64,000 nt of DNA from Xanthomonas sp. DAR 80977. GTDB lineage: Bacteria; Pseudomonadota; Gammaproteobacteria; Xanthomonadales; Xanthomonadaceae. The position numbers and the translations under genes were made by a program. The first letter of the stretch is position 1; each line of letters begins with the position of its first letter. The notes beneath the pieces are model-generated. The model did no database searches. It worked only from the letters and a program-made list of their open reading frames with translations, and had not been told where the DNA came from. The stretch covers positions 3,293,001 through 3,357,000 of the forward strand of contig NZ_CP162487.1 in NCBI RefSeq assembly GCF_041240605.1, read 5' to 3'. Shown in pieces: positions 17,929 through 28,711 of this stretch.

Positions 17929-19080
17929 ATGGACTTCATTGCATTGGACTACACCACGCTGCGCGTGATCTGGTGGCTGCTGCTCGGCATCCTGCTGATC
18001 GGCTTCGCGGTGATGGACGGTTTCGACCTGGGCGTCGGCGCGCTGCTGCCGTTCGTGGCCAAGAACGACGCCGAACGCCGGCTGGTGGTCAACACCATCG
18101 GCCCGGTCTGGGAAGGCAACCAGGTCTGGCTGGTGCTCGGCGGCGGCGCGATCTTCGCCGCCTGGCCGCCGCTGTACGCGGTCAGCTTCTCCGGCTTCTA
18201 CCTGGCCATGTTCGTGATCCTGTTCGCGCTGATCCTGCGCCCGGTCGGGTTCAAGTTCCGCGGCAAGCTGCCCAGCCAGCGCTGGCGCAACGGCTGGGAC
18301 TGGGCGCTGTTCGTCGGCGGCTTCATCCCGGCGCTGATCATGGGCGTGGCGGTGGGCAACGTGGTGCTCGGCGTGCCGTTCCACTTCGACGACACGCTGC
18401 GGGTGTTCTACACCGGCACGTTCTTCGGCCTGCTGATGCCGTTCGCCCTGCTCGCCGGCCTGCTCAGCGTGAGCATGCTGGTGGCGCACGGCGCGGCGAT
18501 GCTGGTGCTGAAGACCGACGGCCCGGTGGCCGAGCGCGCGGCCCGCTACGGCAGCGTGGCGGCGCTGGTGGCCTGCGCGCTGTTCGCCGCCGGCGGCGTA
18601 TGGGTGGCGCTGGGCCTGCCCGGCTACGCGGTGACCTCGCAAGCGGTCACCGACGGCGCCACCAACCCGCTGCTGAAGACCGCGGTGCTGGGCGAGGTCG
18701 GCGGCTGGATGCACAACTACCAGGCGATGCCGCTGACCGCGCTGGCGCCGCTGGCCGGCCTGCTCGGCCTGCTGCTCAGCGCGCTGTTGCTGCACAGGCG
18801 CCGCGGCGGGCTGGCGTTCATCGCCTCGGGCAGCGCCATCGCCGGCATCATCCTCACCGTCGGCTTTGCGATCTTCCCGTTCCTGCTGCCCTCCTCCAGC
18901 CAGCCCGGCTCCAGCCTGACCGTGTGGGACGCCTCCAGCAGCCGCCTGACCCTGTGGATCATGCTGCTGGCCACCGCGCTGTTCCTGCCGATCATCCTCG
19001 CCTACACCACCTGGGTGTACCGGGTGCTGAAGGGCAAGGTCACCGCCGCGTCGATGGACGACAACCCCAACGCGTACTGA
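17929..19080 (+). CDS. cydB: Cytochrome bd ubiquinol oxidase subunit II
   Basis: 383 residues with eight to nine helices. It starts MDFIALDYTTLRVIWW, with the conserved GFAVMDGFDLGVGALLP segment and NEVWLVL-like NQVWLVLGGGA. It pairs with CydA. The ribosome site AGGAGA at 17918-17923 is correctly spaced for ATG 17929, but overlaps the alternative ATG at 17923 (MTMDF), so 17929 is preferred. Confidence 0.96.
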   Translation: MDFIALDYTTLRVIWWLLLGILLIGFAVMDGFDLGVGALLPFVAKNDAERRLVVNTIGPVWEGNQVWLVLGGGAIFAAWPPLYAVSFSGFYLAMFVILFALILRPVGFKFRGKLPSQRWRNGWDWALFVGGFIPALIMGVAVGNVVLGVPFHFDDTLRVFYTGTFFGLLMPFALLAGLLSVSMLVAHGAAMLVLKTDGPVAERAARYGSVAALVACALFAAGGVWVALGLPGYAVTSQAVTDGATNPLLKTAVLGEVGGWMHNYQAMPLTALAPLAGLLGLLLSALLLHRRRGGLAFIASGSAIAGIILTVGFAIFPFLLPSSSQPGSSLTVWDASSSRLTLWIMLLATALFLPIILAYTTWVYRVLKGKVTAASMDDNPNAY

Positions 19081-19114
19081 GCGCGTTCAACCCGCTCGCA
19101 TAGGAGATTGCACC

Positions 19115-19222
19115 ATGTGGTATTTCGCCTGGATTCTCGGGGTCGGCCTGGCCTCCACCGCCGCCATCCTCAACGGCATGTGGTTCGAGGCCCGCGAAGG
19201 CGCCGCTCCGGACGCCGACTGA
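19115..19222 (+). CDS. cydX: Cytochrome bd small subunit CydX (YbgT)
   Basis: 35 residues, MWYFAWILGVGLASTAAIL and then NGMWFEAREG, a single-helix protein matching the CydX/YbgT pattern (WYFxWxLG...). It stabilises the heme d site of the bd oxidase. It follows cydB after 34 bases and has a TAGGAG ribosome site about 10 bases upstream. The stop is TGA at 19220-19222. Confidence 0.93.
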   Translation: MWYFAWILGVGLASTAAILNGMWFEAREGAAPDAD

Positions 19223-19241
19223 AATTTTTTCGCAAAGGATC

Positions 19242-19270
19242 TTGCCGAATGCGGGTGACCCCCGTATCAT
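19242..19270 (+). promoter_or_regulatory. Sigma-70 type promoter of tRNA-Pro
   Basis: TTGCCG (-35) and TATCAT (-10) are separated by exactly 17 bases. The -10 box ends 12 bases before the mature tRNA 5' end, leaving a very short 5' leader. It lies between cydX and the tRNA. Confidence 0.7.
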
Positions 19271-19282
19271 GTGCGGCTCCTT

Positions 19283-19359
<77 letters not shown>

Positions 19360-19378
19360 GTTTCACGGTCACAAGAAG

Positions 19379-19409
19379 CCTGGAAAACCAACGTTTTCCG
19401 GGTTTTTTT
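19379..19409 (+). terminator. Rho-independent terminator of tRNA-Pro
   Basis: CCTGGAAAAC and GTTTTCCGGG form a 10-pair stem (one G-T) around the loop CAAC, followed by seven T. It ends 50 bases after the tRNA. Confidence 0.88.
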
Positions 19410-19652
19410 GTGTTCTGACCGCCCTCCACCTTCCCCTCCGGTCAGCCCGCGGCTCGCATTTTGACTACACACGCATCCGGGGCGAAGCAGCCTTTGCCTA
19501 TCTGGCCGGCGATTCGACAGACCAGCGAGGGGAATGGCACCGGCTATCCAAGCCAAGGGCAACGTAAGCTCCCACAGAGCGAATCGCCGGAGGACAAGAA
19601 GCCGACTGACAATCTCGGTCCTCGCCATCAACACAACCGGACACAATTCGAA

Positions 19653-20003
19653 ATGAACTACGCAACGCAATTGCGCCAGAGCGCCATGATATCGAAAGCA
19701 GGCATCGTCGCTTTACTCATTGCGTTGTACTGCTCACCGGCAGCCGCGGTTACCGAAACCGACAAACTCGTAGACCGCCTTGGCGTTCAGAGCAACACGG
19801 CCTACTTCAGCGTCAAAGACAATCTTTCCGTGAAATGCAAGTTCGATATCGTCTATCTCAACCTTGGCGATGACTTCGGCAAGGCCGCCTATGCGAACAT
19901 TCTTGCAGCCCAGAGCGCGGGCAGAACGCTCTCACGCTTCGAATACTACCAAGCGGCACCCGGCGAGACTTGCACACTCTCTCTAGTAGAAACCAGAAAT
20001 TAG
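19653..20003 (+). CDS. Low-GC secreted protein of unknown function
   Basis: 116 residues, with a signal peptide after the second Met (MISKAGIVALLIALYCSPAAA, ATG 19686, also a possible start). The mature part has two Cys (KCKFD, TCTLS) and no known motif. Base composition is near 50-55% GC, far below neighbours at around 70%, and codon use is correspondingly different, so recent transfer is likely. It lies just downstream of a tRNA gene, a favoured insertion place, but no integrase or duplicated tRNA end is visible. The upstream 19410-19652 gap holds an 11-base inverted repeat, CCGGCGATTCG (19506) and CGAATCGCCGG (19580). Confidence 0.65.
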   Translation: MNYATQLRQSAMISKAGIVALLIALYCSPAAAVTETDKLVDRLGVQSNTAYFSVKDNLSVKCKFDIVYLNLGDDFGKAAYANILAAQSAGRTLSRFEYYQAAPGETCTLSLVETRN

Positions 20004-20079
20004 CCCCCTCATCAGGGCGACCTGACGCCATGGGGGCGTGGTTCCTGGGCACATCCGCCGAGCGCGGCGTTCTACCCGC

Positions 20080-21996
20080 TCAGCGCACCGGCAGACTGAT
20101 GTAGCTCGCCTGCTGCGGCGTGTGCCAGATGCGCTGCGTCGCCTTCTGGTAGTCGCCCGGCTTGGCGAAGTAGATGTTGGGCACGTAGGTCTGCGGGTTG
20201 CGGTCGTATAGCGGGAACAGGCTGGACTGCACCTGCACCATCACCCGGTGGCCGCGCTGGAAGGTGTGGTTGGCGGTGGGCAGGCCGAACGTGTACGCCA
20301 GCGGCTGGTTCGGCGCGATCGGCCTGGGCGTTTCGAAGCTCTCGCGGTAGCGGCCGCGGAAGATCGCCATCGACACCGCCAGTTCGTAGCCGCCCAGCTT
20401 CGGCTCGGAAGCCATTTCGTCCGGGTAGACGTCGATCAGCTTCACCACCCAGTCGCTGTCGCTGCCGCTGGTGGAGGCCTGCAGGTTCACTTCGGGCACG
20501 CCGGCGATGCTGAGCGGCGCGGCCAGCGGCTCGCTGACGAAGGTCAGCACGTCCGGGCGGCCGTCGACGAAGCGCTGGTCGTGCACCAGCCAGGTGGTCC
20601 ACATGTCGCGGTCGCCGAAGTCGACCGGGCGCGGCACGAACGGCACCGGCTTGGCCGGGTCGGACACGTATTCCTCGTAGTCGCCCTGCCCGGCCACCGG
20701 CGCGTCGAACGACAGCTTGCCGCCGGCAGCCAGGTACAGCGGCCTGCTGCGTGCCGCGCAGCCCTGCGCGCAGCTGCGCGGCCAGGCCTGCAGGCGATCC
20801 CAGTGGTTCTCGCCGGTGTTGTAGATGAACACCGGCGGCGTGTCGGCCTTGGCCGCGCCATCGACCAGGTACTGGTCGAAGAACGGCTTGAGCACGTCGC
20901 GGCGGAACTGCAGCGCGGTGTCGCCGTCGAACTTCAGCGCGCCCAGCGCCGAGCCGTCGTAGTTGACCTGGCTGTGCCGCCACGGCCCCATCACCAGGTA
21001 GTTCCTGTCGTTGCCGGCGTCGCGCGGCTCCATCGCCTGGTAGCTGTGGATCGCGCCCCACATGTCCTCCTGGTCCCACAGGCCCTGCAGCCACATCGTC
21101 GGCACCTTCAGCGGGGTGCGCGCCATCACCTTGTCCAGCGCCTGCTGCTGCCAGAAGCTGTCGTAGGCCGGGTGTTCGGTGAGCTTGCGCCACCACGGCA
21201 GCTGGTCCACGCCGGCGGCCTTGGCGTAGTCGCCGGCCGAGCCGGCGCGCAGGAAATTGCTGTAGTCGTCGTAGCCGTGGCGCGGGATGCCCACGCCCTT
21301 GCCGCGCTGGGTCAGCTGGCCGGTGAAGTAGTCGAAGTTGACCTGGCGGAAGGCGCCGTAGTTGAGCCAGTCGTCGCCCATCCAGCCGTCGATCATCGGG
21401 CTTTCCGGGGCGGCCACCTTCAGCGCCGGGTGCGGGTCGGTCAGCGCCATGACCACGGTGAAGCCCTCGTAGGACGAGCCGATCATGCCGACCCTGCCGT
21501 TGGACTCGTGCACGTTCTTGACCAGCCAGTCGATGGTGTCCCAGGCGTCGGTGGCGTGGTCGACCTTGCTGCCGTTGAGCGGCCCGCGCAGCGGCCGGGT
21601 CATCACGTAGTCGCCCTCGGAGCCGTACTTGCCGCGGATGTCCTGGAACACGCGGATGTAGCCGCCGTCGACGAACACCTCGTCGCCCTGCGGCAACAGG
21701 TCGCGCATGTGCGGCGAGGCCAGCCGGCTGGCGCGGCCGCTGGCGTCGTAGGGCGTGCGCGTCAGCAGCATCGGCGCATGCTGCGCGCCCTTTGGCAGCA
21801 CGATCACCGTGTGCAGCTTGACCCCGTCGCGCATCGGGATCATCACCTCGCGCTTGACGTAGTCGTTGGCCTCGGTCGGCGCGACGAAGGCCTTGCCGGT
21901 GATGTCGGGAGTCATCGGCGCGGTCTGCGCCTGGGCGGCGGCGGCCAGCGCGGCGGCGACAACGGTGACGAGCAAGCGGGCGGCGATGGGACGCAT
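20080..21996 (-). CDS. Alpha-amino acid ester hydrolase (CocE/NonD family)
   Basis: 638 residues with a Sec signal peptide (cleaved near AQAQ-TAP). The catalytic domain has the nucleophile in MIGSSYEGFTVV (about residue 175), Asp in LWDQEDMW, and His in GPWRHSQ; the C-terminal jelly-roll (X-Pro dipeptidyl-peptidase C-terminal type) includes DVYPDEMAS. Length and sequence are very close to the X. citri enzyme, a tetrameric periplasmic serine hydrolase that hydrolyses and transfers alpha-amino esters and amides, including beta-lactam side chains. The natural substrate is unknown. ATG at 21996 is at the signal peptide. Divergent from the GH95 gene. Confidence 0.93.
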   Translation of the reverse strand: MRPIAARLLVTVVAAALAAAAQAQTAPMTPDITGKAFVAPTEANDYVKREVMIPMRDGVKLHTVIVLPKGAQHAPMLLTRTPYDASGRASRLASPHMRDLLPQGDEVFVDGGYIRVFQDIRGKYGSEGDYVMTRPLRGPLNGSKVDHATDAWDTIDWLVKNVHESNGRVGMIGSSYEGFTVVMALTDPHPALKVAAPESPMIDGWMGDDWLNYGAFRQVNFDYFTGQLTQRGKGVGIPRHGYDDYSNFLRAGSAGDYAKAAGVDQLPWWRKLTEHPAYDSFWQQQALDKVMARTPLKVPTMWLQGLWDQEDMWGAIHSYQAMEPRDAGNDRNYLVMGPWRHSQVNYDGSALGALKFDGDTALQFRRDVLKPFFDQYLVDGAAKADTPPVFIYNTGENHWDRLQAWPRSCAQGCAARSRPLYLAAGGKLSFDAPVAGQGDYEEYVSDPAKPVPFVPRPVDFGDRDMWTTWLVHDQRFVDGRPDVLTFVSEPLAAPLSIAGVPEVNLQASTSGSDSDWVVKLIDVYPDEMASEPKLGGYELAVSMAIFRGRYRESFETPRPIAPNQPLAYTFGLPTANHTFQRGHRVMVQVQSSLFPLYDRNPQTYVPNIYFAKPGDYQKATQRIWHTPQQASYISLPVR

Positions 21997-22315
21997 GGAA
22001 CCTCCGGACAGTGAGACCCCGACTGTAGGCGCAACCGCGGCCCGTACGGAAGTGTCGGCACGCGCCGCAGGCGGTCGCGCGTGTCCACCCGCGGTCGCGA
22101 CGCGTGCGCGCCAGGACGCGCGCATGGCGGCATCCGCCGCCAGACCGGCCAGGCTGCCGCCAGCGCCGCGGGCGGTTGCGGACATGCGCGACGCCATCCG
22201 CGCAAGCGCACCGGAAACCGCCCGCAATGGCTTCCCTGCAGCGCGCACGGCAGGTACAACGATGCTTCTGCCCATCGCCGCAGCCACGCGCGGGGCGCCT
22301 GCGAGACCCGACACG
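21997..22315. other. Divergent intergenic region without a gene
   Basis: 319 bases between the divergent ester hydrolase and GH95 genes. All open frames here are upstream extensions of those genes with GC-rich random composition. I see no RNA gene or clear operator; promoters for both genes must be here, but no consensus box stands out. Confidence 0.5.
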
Positions 22316-24724
22316 ATGAGCGACTCCGAGCACGCGCTTGGCAATGCGGCGCGCCGCGCATTCCTCAGGCAGGGCGGCGCCCTGGCCGCCATGCTGCCGC
22401 TGCTGGGCCTGCCGGCCTTCGGCCGCGCGCTCGCCGCGCCGCTGCGCCCGTCCAGCTCGCCGCTGCTGCCGCCGGCGCAGGCGCTGCGGATGCGCTACGC
22501 CAGCCCGGCCAGCGAGGCCGACCTGCTGCGGCAAGGCCTGCCGATCGGCAACGGCCGGCTGGGCGCGCTGGTCGGCGGCGCGCCCGAGCGCGACGTCCTG
22601 TACCTGTCCGACGCCAGCCTGTGGACCGGCGGCCGCAACGATGTGCTCGACGCGCAGGGCCAGTTTCCCTACGACAAGGACAGCTTCGGCAGCTTCGTGA
22701 TGCTGGCCAAGCTGTATCTGGAGCTGGACGGACACGCGCCGGCGCAGCTGCGCGACTACGCACGCGAACTGGACCTGAGCAACGGCTGCATGCGCGTGCG
22801 CTACGCGCTGGGCGCCGCCCAATTCACCCGCACCGTGTTCGCCAGCCATCCCGACGATGCCATCGTGATCCAGCTGGAGCAACGCGGCGGCGGCCGCCAC
22901 AACGGCCGGCTGCAGCTGGTCAGCGCGCACGCCGCGCCGGTGCAAGGCGATGCCGGCGGACAGCTGGGCTTCTCCGGCACCTTGGCCAATGGCCTGCGCC
23001 ACGGCGCGAGCGTGCAACTGGTCGCCGCCGACGGCAGCGTGGAGCTGCGCGGCGACACGCTGCACTTCCGCGACTGCAGCGCGCTGCGCATCATCGTGTG
23101 CGGCGGCAGCAACTACGTGCCCGACCTGGCCAGGAACTACCGCGATCCGCAGCTGGATCCGCAGGCCCTGGCCCGGCAGCGCTGCGCCGCGGCGGCGGCG
23201 CTCGCACCCGAGACCTTGCTGTACACCCACGTGGCCGACCACCGCGCCCTGTTCGACCGCATGCAGGTGGAGCTGGGCCGCTCCAGCGCGGCGCAGCGCA
23301 AGCTCGATCTATGGCAGCGGCTGCAGGCGCGCGCCGCCGCGGACACGCCCGATCCGGAACTGGAAGCGCTGTACCTGCAGTTCGGCCGCTACCTGACCAT
23401 CGCCGCCTCGCGCGATGCGCTGCCGATCAACCTGCAGGGGCTGTGGCTGGAGAACAACGATCCGCCGTGGATGAGCGATTACCACAGCGACGTCAATCTG
23501 CAGATGAACTACTGGCTGACCGACGCGGCCGGGCTGAGTCCGTGCTTCGACGCGCTCGCCCGCTACTGCCTGGCGCAGCTGCCGGCGTGGACGCAGATCA
23601 CCCAGGCGCACTTCAACGACCCGCGCAACCGCTTCCGCAACACCTCCGGCAAGGTCGCCGGCTGGGCCGTGGCGTTCTCGACCAACCCGTTCGGCGGCAG
23701 CGGCTGGTCCTGGCACCCGGGCGGCAACGCCTGGCTGTGCGACAGCCTGTGGCAGCACTACGAATACACCCAGGACCGCGCCTACCTGGCGCGGATCTAC
23801 CCGCTGCTCAAGGGCGCCTGCGAATTCTGGCAGGCGCGGCTGATCGCGCTGGAGGTCCCCGGCCCCGATGGGCGCCCGCACACGCGCCTGGTCGACGACC
23901 ACGACTGGTCGCCCGAGCACGGCCCGGAGGACGCGCGCGGCATCGCCTATGCGCAGGAACTGGCCTGGAACCTGTTCGGCCAATACCGCCAGGCCAGTGC
24001 GCTGCTCGAACGCGATGCGGCGTATGCGGCGACCATCGCCGGGCTGCAGCAGCGCCTGTACCTGCCGCAGATCAGCCCGCGCAGCGGCCAGTTGCAGGAA
24101 TGGATGTCGCCCGACGACCTGGGCGAGGCGCACCACCGCCACCTGTCGCCACTGATGGGGCTGTATCCCGGCCATCGCCTGCATCCGGACCTGGCGCCGT
24201 CCGAGCAGGTCGCCGCGGCACGCAAGCTGCTGGAGGCGCGCGGCATGCACAGCTTCGGCTGGGCCTGCGCCTGGCGCGCGCTGTGCTGGGCGCGGCTGGG
24301 CGAGGCCGAGCGCGCCTATGCCCTGGTCGCGACCAACCTCAAGCCGTCGATCGTGCACAGCAACGGCACCGCGCCGAACTTCTTCGACATCTACGACCTC
24401 AGCCAGCACGGCGATCCCACGCTGGGCGGCGTGTTCCAGATCGACGCCAACTTCGGCACGCCCACCGCGATGCTGGAGATGCTGCTGTACTCGCGGCCCG
24501 GGCATATCGCGCTGTTGCCGGCGCTGCCCAAGGCCTGGGCCGAACGCGGCCGGATCAGCGGCATCGGCGCGCGCGGCGGCTTCGTGGTGGACCTGGAATG
24601 GCGCGCCGGCAAGGCCACGCGGATCGCGCTGCGCAGCGTCGGCGGCACGCGCACCGAACTGACGTTCAACGGCACGCGGCGCATGGTGGAGCTGGCGCAT
24701 GGCGCAACCATGCGCGTGCTCTGA
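22316..24724 (+). CDS. Glycoside hydrolase family 95 (alpha-L-fucosidase/galactosidase type)
   Basis: 802 residues. A Tat signal is visible (RRAFLRQGGALAAMLPLL, about residues 13-30), so folded export is expected. The N-terminal beta domain includes LPIGNGRLGALVGG; the (alpha/alpha)6 catalytic domain carries the GH95 residues: Asn pair in SDVNLQMNYW, general acid Glu in DWSPEHGP, and Asp in FQIDANFG. It would remove alpha-1,2-fucose or related L-galactose from plant xyloglucan or host glycans, a job known for plant-associated bacteria. ATG at 22316 is close to the Tat motif; a long open frame upstream is rejected. Confidence 0.9.
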   Translation: MSDSEHALGNAARRAFLRQGGALAAMLPLLGLPAFGRALAAPLRPSSSPLLPPAQALRMRYASPASEADLLRQGLPIGNGRLGALVGGAPERDVLYLSDASLWTGGRNDVLDAQGQFPYDKDSFGSFVMLAKLYLELDGHAPAQLRDYARELDLSNGCMRVRYALGAAQFTRTVFASHPDDAIVIQLEQRGGGRHNGRLQLVSAHAAPVQGDAGGQLGFSGTLANGLRHGASVQLVAADGSVELRGDTLHFRDCSALRIIVCGGSNYVPDLARNYRDPQLDPQALARQRCAAAAALAPETLLYTHVADHRALFDRMQVELGRSSAAQRKLDLWQRLQARAAADTPDPELEALYLQFGRYLTIAASRDALPINLQGLWLENNDPPWMSDYHSDVNLQMNYWLTDAAGLSPCFDALARYCLAQLPAWTQITQAHFNDPRNRFRNTSGKVAGWAVAFSTNPFGGSGWSWHPGGNAWLCDSLWQHYEYTQDRAYLARIYPLLKGACEFWQARLIALEVPGPDGRPHTRLVDDHDWSPEHGPEDARGIAYAQELAWNLFGQYRQASALLERDAAYAATIAGLQQRLYLPQISPRSGQLQEWMSPDDLGEAHHRHLSPLMGLYPGHRLHPDLAPSEQVAAARKLLEARGMHSFGWACAWRALCWARLGEAERAYALVATNLKPSIVHSNGTAPNFFDIYDLSQHGDPTLGGVFQIDANFGTPTAMLEMLLYSRPGHIALLPALPKAWAERGRISGIGARGGFVVDLEWRAGKATRIALRSVGGTRTELTFNGTRRMVELAHGATMRVL

Positions 24725-24761
24725 GACATTCGCAGATGACGGCGTACGGCATGCCGCCCGG

Positions 24762-25547
24762 TCAGCCCAGCCGGATGCCGGGTCCCATCACGGCGACGAA
24801 CCACAGGCTCGCCAACGCGCCAGCGATACGCCACGCCATGCCGAGCCGCAGCGCACCGCGTTCGGCCAGCGCCACAGGCAGCGATGCGGGCAGCGATGCG
24901 GGCAGCGCCAGCATGCCTGCCATGGCCAGGAATCCAGTCGCCACGCCGGAACTGAACACCAGCGTCCAGCTGATCGGGTTGAACAGCGCGCCGAGTGTGA
25001 GCAACGCGCCGAAGCCGAGATAGGACACGCGGCAGGCACGCGTGGCTTCATCGGCAGACAGCACGCCATCGGCGCACAGCGTTGCCAACCCCGATGCGGC
25101 CATGCGGATGGCGGCCCAGTAGCCGAGCACGCCGGCAATGCCCAATGGGATCCGCCATGCCGCAGGATGGGCAACGCCGGCAAACACCGTCGCCCAGTCG
25201 CCGCTGCCCAGCAGCGCCGAATAGACCAGATAGGCCACCGCATTGAACAGATTAAAGGTGCCGACCACCCAGGCGACATAACGCCACGACGGCGGCAGGC
25301 CAGCGCTGCGCGCCAGCAACAGCGTGAGCGCGGCGCACAGATTGAACGCCGGGCCAGCCAAGGCAATCCAGGGTGAGGTGCCGACGCTGCTGAGACCGAT
25401 GGTCGAGATCTGCTGCAAGCTTACGCCTGGCGTGAACATCGCGACCACAGTGTGCGCAAGCTCGTGTCCGGCATCGCCGACCACACCGGCCAGCGCGGCA
25501 ACGGAAAGCAGCGACAAGGTGCCCAGGCCAGCATGGCGTGGCTGCAT
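24762..25547 (-). CDS. Putative M50-like membrane metalloprotease
   Basis: 261 residues with about six to seven membrane helices. HELAH in an early helix (about residue 27) is an HExxH zinc motif as in M50/M50B peptidases, and AGPAFNLCAAL resembles the second conserved region; a clear DG motif of site-2 proteases is not evident. Start ATG 25547 is one base after the proA stop, so translation is probably coupled. It is the last gene of the arginine/proline transcript and converges on the GH95 gene 37 bases away. Its substrate is unknown. Confidence 0.7.
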   Translation of the reverse strand: MQPRHAGLGTLSLLSVAALAGVVGDAGHELAHTVVAMFTPGVSLQQISTIGLSSVGTSPWIALAGPAFNLCAALTLLLARSAGLPPSWRYVAWVVGTFNLFNAVAYLVYSALLGSGDWATVFAGVAHPAAWRIPLGIAGVLGYWAAIRMAASGLATLCADGVLSADEATRACRVSYLGFGALLTLGALFNPISWTLVFSSGVATGFLAMAGMLALPASLPASLPVALAERGALRLGMAWRIAGALASLWFVAVMGPGIRLG

Positions 25548-25548
25548 C

Positions 25549-26793
<1,245 letters not shown>

Positions 26794-26796
26794 TGG

Positions 26797-26904
26797 AAAG
26801 CCGGGATTTGTGATTGGGGATTGGGGATTCGCAAAAACAGGGCATCGGTCGCCGGGAACCACGCAGGATCGAAACGCATCCCCAATTTCGAATCCCCAAT
26901 CCCG
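26797..26904. repeat. Intergenic GGGATTGGGGATTC inverted repeat between proB and proA
   Basis: GCCGGGATTTGTGATTGGGG at one end and ATTTCGAATCCCCAATCCCGG at the other are inverted arms; the element begins directly at the proB stop codon and ends next to the proA start. Same family as 2174, 30009 and 36081. Confidence 0.78.
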
Positions 26905-26905
26905 G

Positions 26906-28066
26906 CTACACCAGCACCAGATCGTCGCGATGGATCACGTTCTCGCCATAGTTGTACCCCAGGATCGATTCGATGTCGCGCGAATGGCAGCGGGCGATGC
27001 GGCGCACGTCGGCGGCCGAGTACTGGCTGACGCCACGCGCCAGGCAGCGCTCGCCGGCGGCGTCGCGCAGGCGCACCTCGACCATGTCGCCGCGGCGGAA
27101 GTCGCCTTCGGCGCCGGCCACGCCGCCGGGCAGCAGCGAGGCGCCGCGGTCGGCCAGCGCGGCGGCGGCGCCGGCATCGACCAGGATCGCGCCGGGTTCG
27201 ACCGGGACGTGGCGCAGCCAGTACTTGCGCGCGGCGATGCGGGTGCGCGCCGGATGGATGCGGGTGCCGCGCAGGCGGTCCTGGGCCAGGCCGCGCACCA
27301 CCTCGGCGCTGCGGCCGTTGAACAGGTAGGTCTCGATGCCGGCGGCGCCGGCCTTGGCCGCGGCCTCCAGCTTGGTGCGCATGCCGCCGGTGCCGACGCT
27401 GCTGCCGCTGCCGCCGGCCATCGCCAGCACCGCCGCGGTCAGCTCGGCCACCTCGTCCAGCGGCTGCGCGCGCGGGTCGCTGCGCGGGTCGGCGGTGTAC
27501 AGGCCGTCGATGTCGGTGGCGATGAACAGCGCATCGGCATCGACCAGCGCGGCGACGATCGCGGCCAGGTTGTCGTTGTCGCCGAGCTTGAGTTCGTCCA
27601 CCGACACGGTGTCGTTCTCGTTGACCACCGGCAGCGCGCCCAATCGCAGCAGTTCGCCCAGGGTGGCGCGCGCGTTGAGGTAGCGGCGGCGGTTGCGCAG
27701 GTCGTCGTGGGTCAGCAGCACCTGCGCCACCGGGCGCTCGAAGAAGCGCTGCCACAGTGCGATCAGTTGCGCCTGGCCGAGCGCGGCCAATGCCTGCCGC
27801 GCGGCGATCGCCGCGCCGGCCTCGGCGGCCCGCGGCAGGATCGCGCGTCCGGCCGCGACCGCGCCGGACGACACGATCACCAGTTCGCGCCCGGCCGCCA
27901 GGTTGGCCGAGACGAACTGCGCCAGCCCCAGCGCGTAGCGCGGCGACAGCCCGCCGCCGCCATCGGCGGCGAGCAGGCTGCTGCCGACCTTCAGCACCGC
28001 ACGCCGCCACGGCGGCAGGCGCTGTTCGGCGAAGGGCGACACAGGCGGGCGGGTCGGGTCGTTCAT
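26906..28066 (-). CDS. proB: Glutamate 5-kinase
   Basis: 386 residues: amino acid kinase domain (KVGSSLLA near residue 26, [48 protein letters not shown]) followed by a C-terminal PUA domain (about 285-386). It phosphorylates glutamate for proline synthesis; the PUA-containing form is typical of proteobacteria and is usually feedback-inhibited by proline. Lies 10 bases after the YciI-like gene. Confidence 0.96.
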   Translation of the reverse strand: MNDPTRPPVSPFAEQRLPPWRRAVLKVGSSLLAADGGGGLSPRYALGLAQFVSANLAAGRELVIVSSGAVAAGRAILPRAAEAGAAIAARQALAALGQAQLIALWQRFFERPVAQVLLTHDDLRNRRRYLNARATLGELLRLGALPVVNENDTVSVDELKLGDNDNLAAIVAALVDADALFIATDIDGLYTADPRSDPRAQPLDEVAELTAAVLAMAGGSGSSVGTGGMRTKLEAAAKAGAAGIETYLFNGRSAEVVRGLAQDRLRGTRIHPARTRIAARKYWLRHVPVEPGAILVDAGAAAALADRGASLLPGGVAGAEGDFRRGDMVEVRLRDAAGERCLARGVSQYSAADVRRIARCHSRDIESILGYNYGENVIHRDDLVLV

Positions 28067-28075
28067 GGCATCAGC

Positions 28076-28336
28076 TCAGTGGGCCTGCCACGCGTACACG
28101 GTGAGTTCGGAGGCGTCCTGCAGCACCAACGGATCCTGCGCCACCAGCGCACGCGCCGCCTCCAGGCTGGCGACGTTCTTCAGCAGATAGGCGCCGCCGC
28201 TGCCGTCGGCGAAGCCGCCGGCGAGTTCCAGCAGGTCCTCGGCGCGCAGCTGCGCCAGGAAGGCGCGATGCGGCTCGACCACCGCGGCAGGAAAGTCAGG
28301 CTTGCGCATCGCCATCACCAGGTACAACGTGTTCAT
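28076..28336 (-). CDS. YciI-like protein
   Basis: 86 residues of the YciI/dimeric alpha-beta barrel type: MNTLYLVMAMRKPDF, RAFLAQLRAEDLLELAGGF, and YLLKNVASLEAARALVAQDPL. The fold is seen in small enzymes and scaffolds, with a conserved His-Asp pair in some members; only partly visible here (EPHRAFL). Its start overlaps the stop of the cupin gene (ATGA). Its place in an amino acid operon says little about function. Confidence 0.85.
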   Translation of the reverse strand: MNTLYLVMAMRKPDFPAAVVEPHRAFLAQLRAEDLLELAGGFADGSGGAYLLKNVASLEAARALVAQDPLVLQDASELTVYAWQAH

Positions 28337-28710
28337 CGGTCGTCCTCCCGTGTGTCCATCGAAGCAGGTGGTGCCAGTTCGCGGTCGCCATGGCTATGCG
28401 GCGCCGACACCAGCAGAAAACGCAGGTCCGCGGCCGACTCGTTGCGCATCTGGTGCGCGCAGCCGGGCGGCACGTGCAACCCCTGACCGACGTCCAACCT
28501 GTGCTGGCGCCCGTCCAGTTCCAGTACCGCCTGCCCGGCCAGCACGTAGAAGAATTGCCGCGCGCGACGATGCAGGTGGCGTTGCTCGACGCTGCCGGGC
28601 GGCATGCGCTCTTCGATCACGCCCAGGTCGCCGCCGCGCAGCAGATGCCAGCCGTCGCAACCGCTGCCCCATAGGTAGTGTTCGGCAGTGGCGGTGTCGA
28701 CGACGTCCAT
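28333..28710 (-). CDS. Cupin-domain protein
   Basis: 125 residues, a single cupin barrel. Motif 1 is seen as RHLHRRARQFFYVLAGQAVLEL and motif 2 as PPGCAHQMRNES, giving possible metal ligands His (HLH), Gln or Tyr and His (CAH). Such small cupins bind metal and act as isomerases, dioxygenases or binding proteins; the substrate cannot be read from sequence. It is one base from argH and overlaps the YciI-like gene, so it is in the arginine operon. Confidence 0.85.
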   Translation of the reverse strand: MDVVDTATAEHYLWGSGCDGWHLLRGGDLGVIEERMPPGSVEQRHLHRRARQFFYVLAGQAVLELDGRQHRLDVGQGLHVPPGCAHQMRNESAADLRFLLVSAPHSHGDRELAPPASMDTREDDR

Positions 28711-28711
28711 C

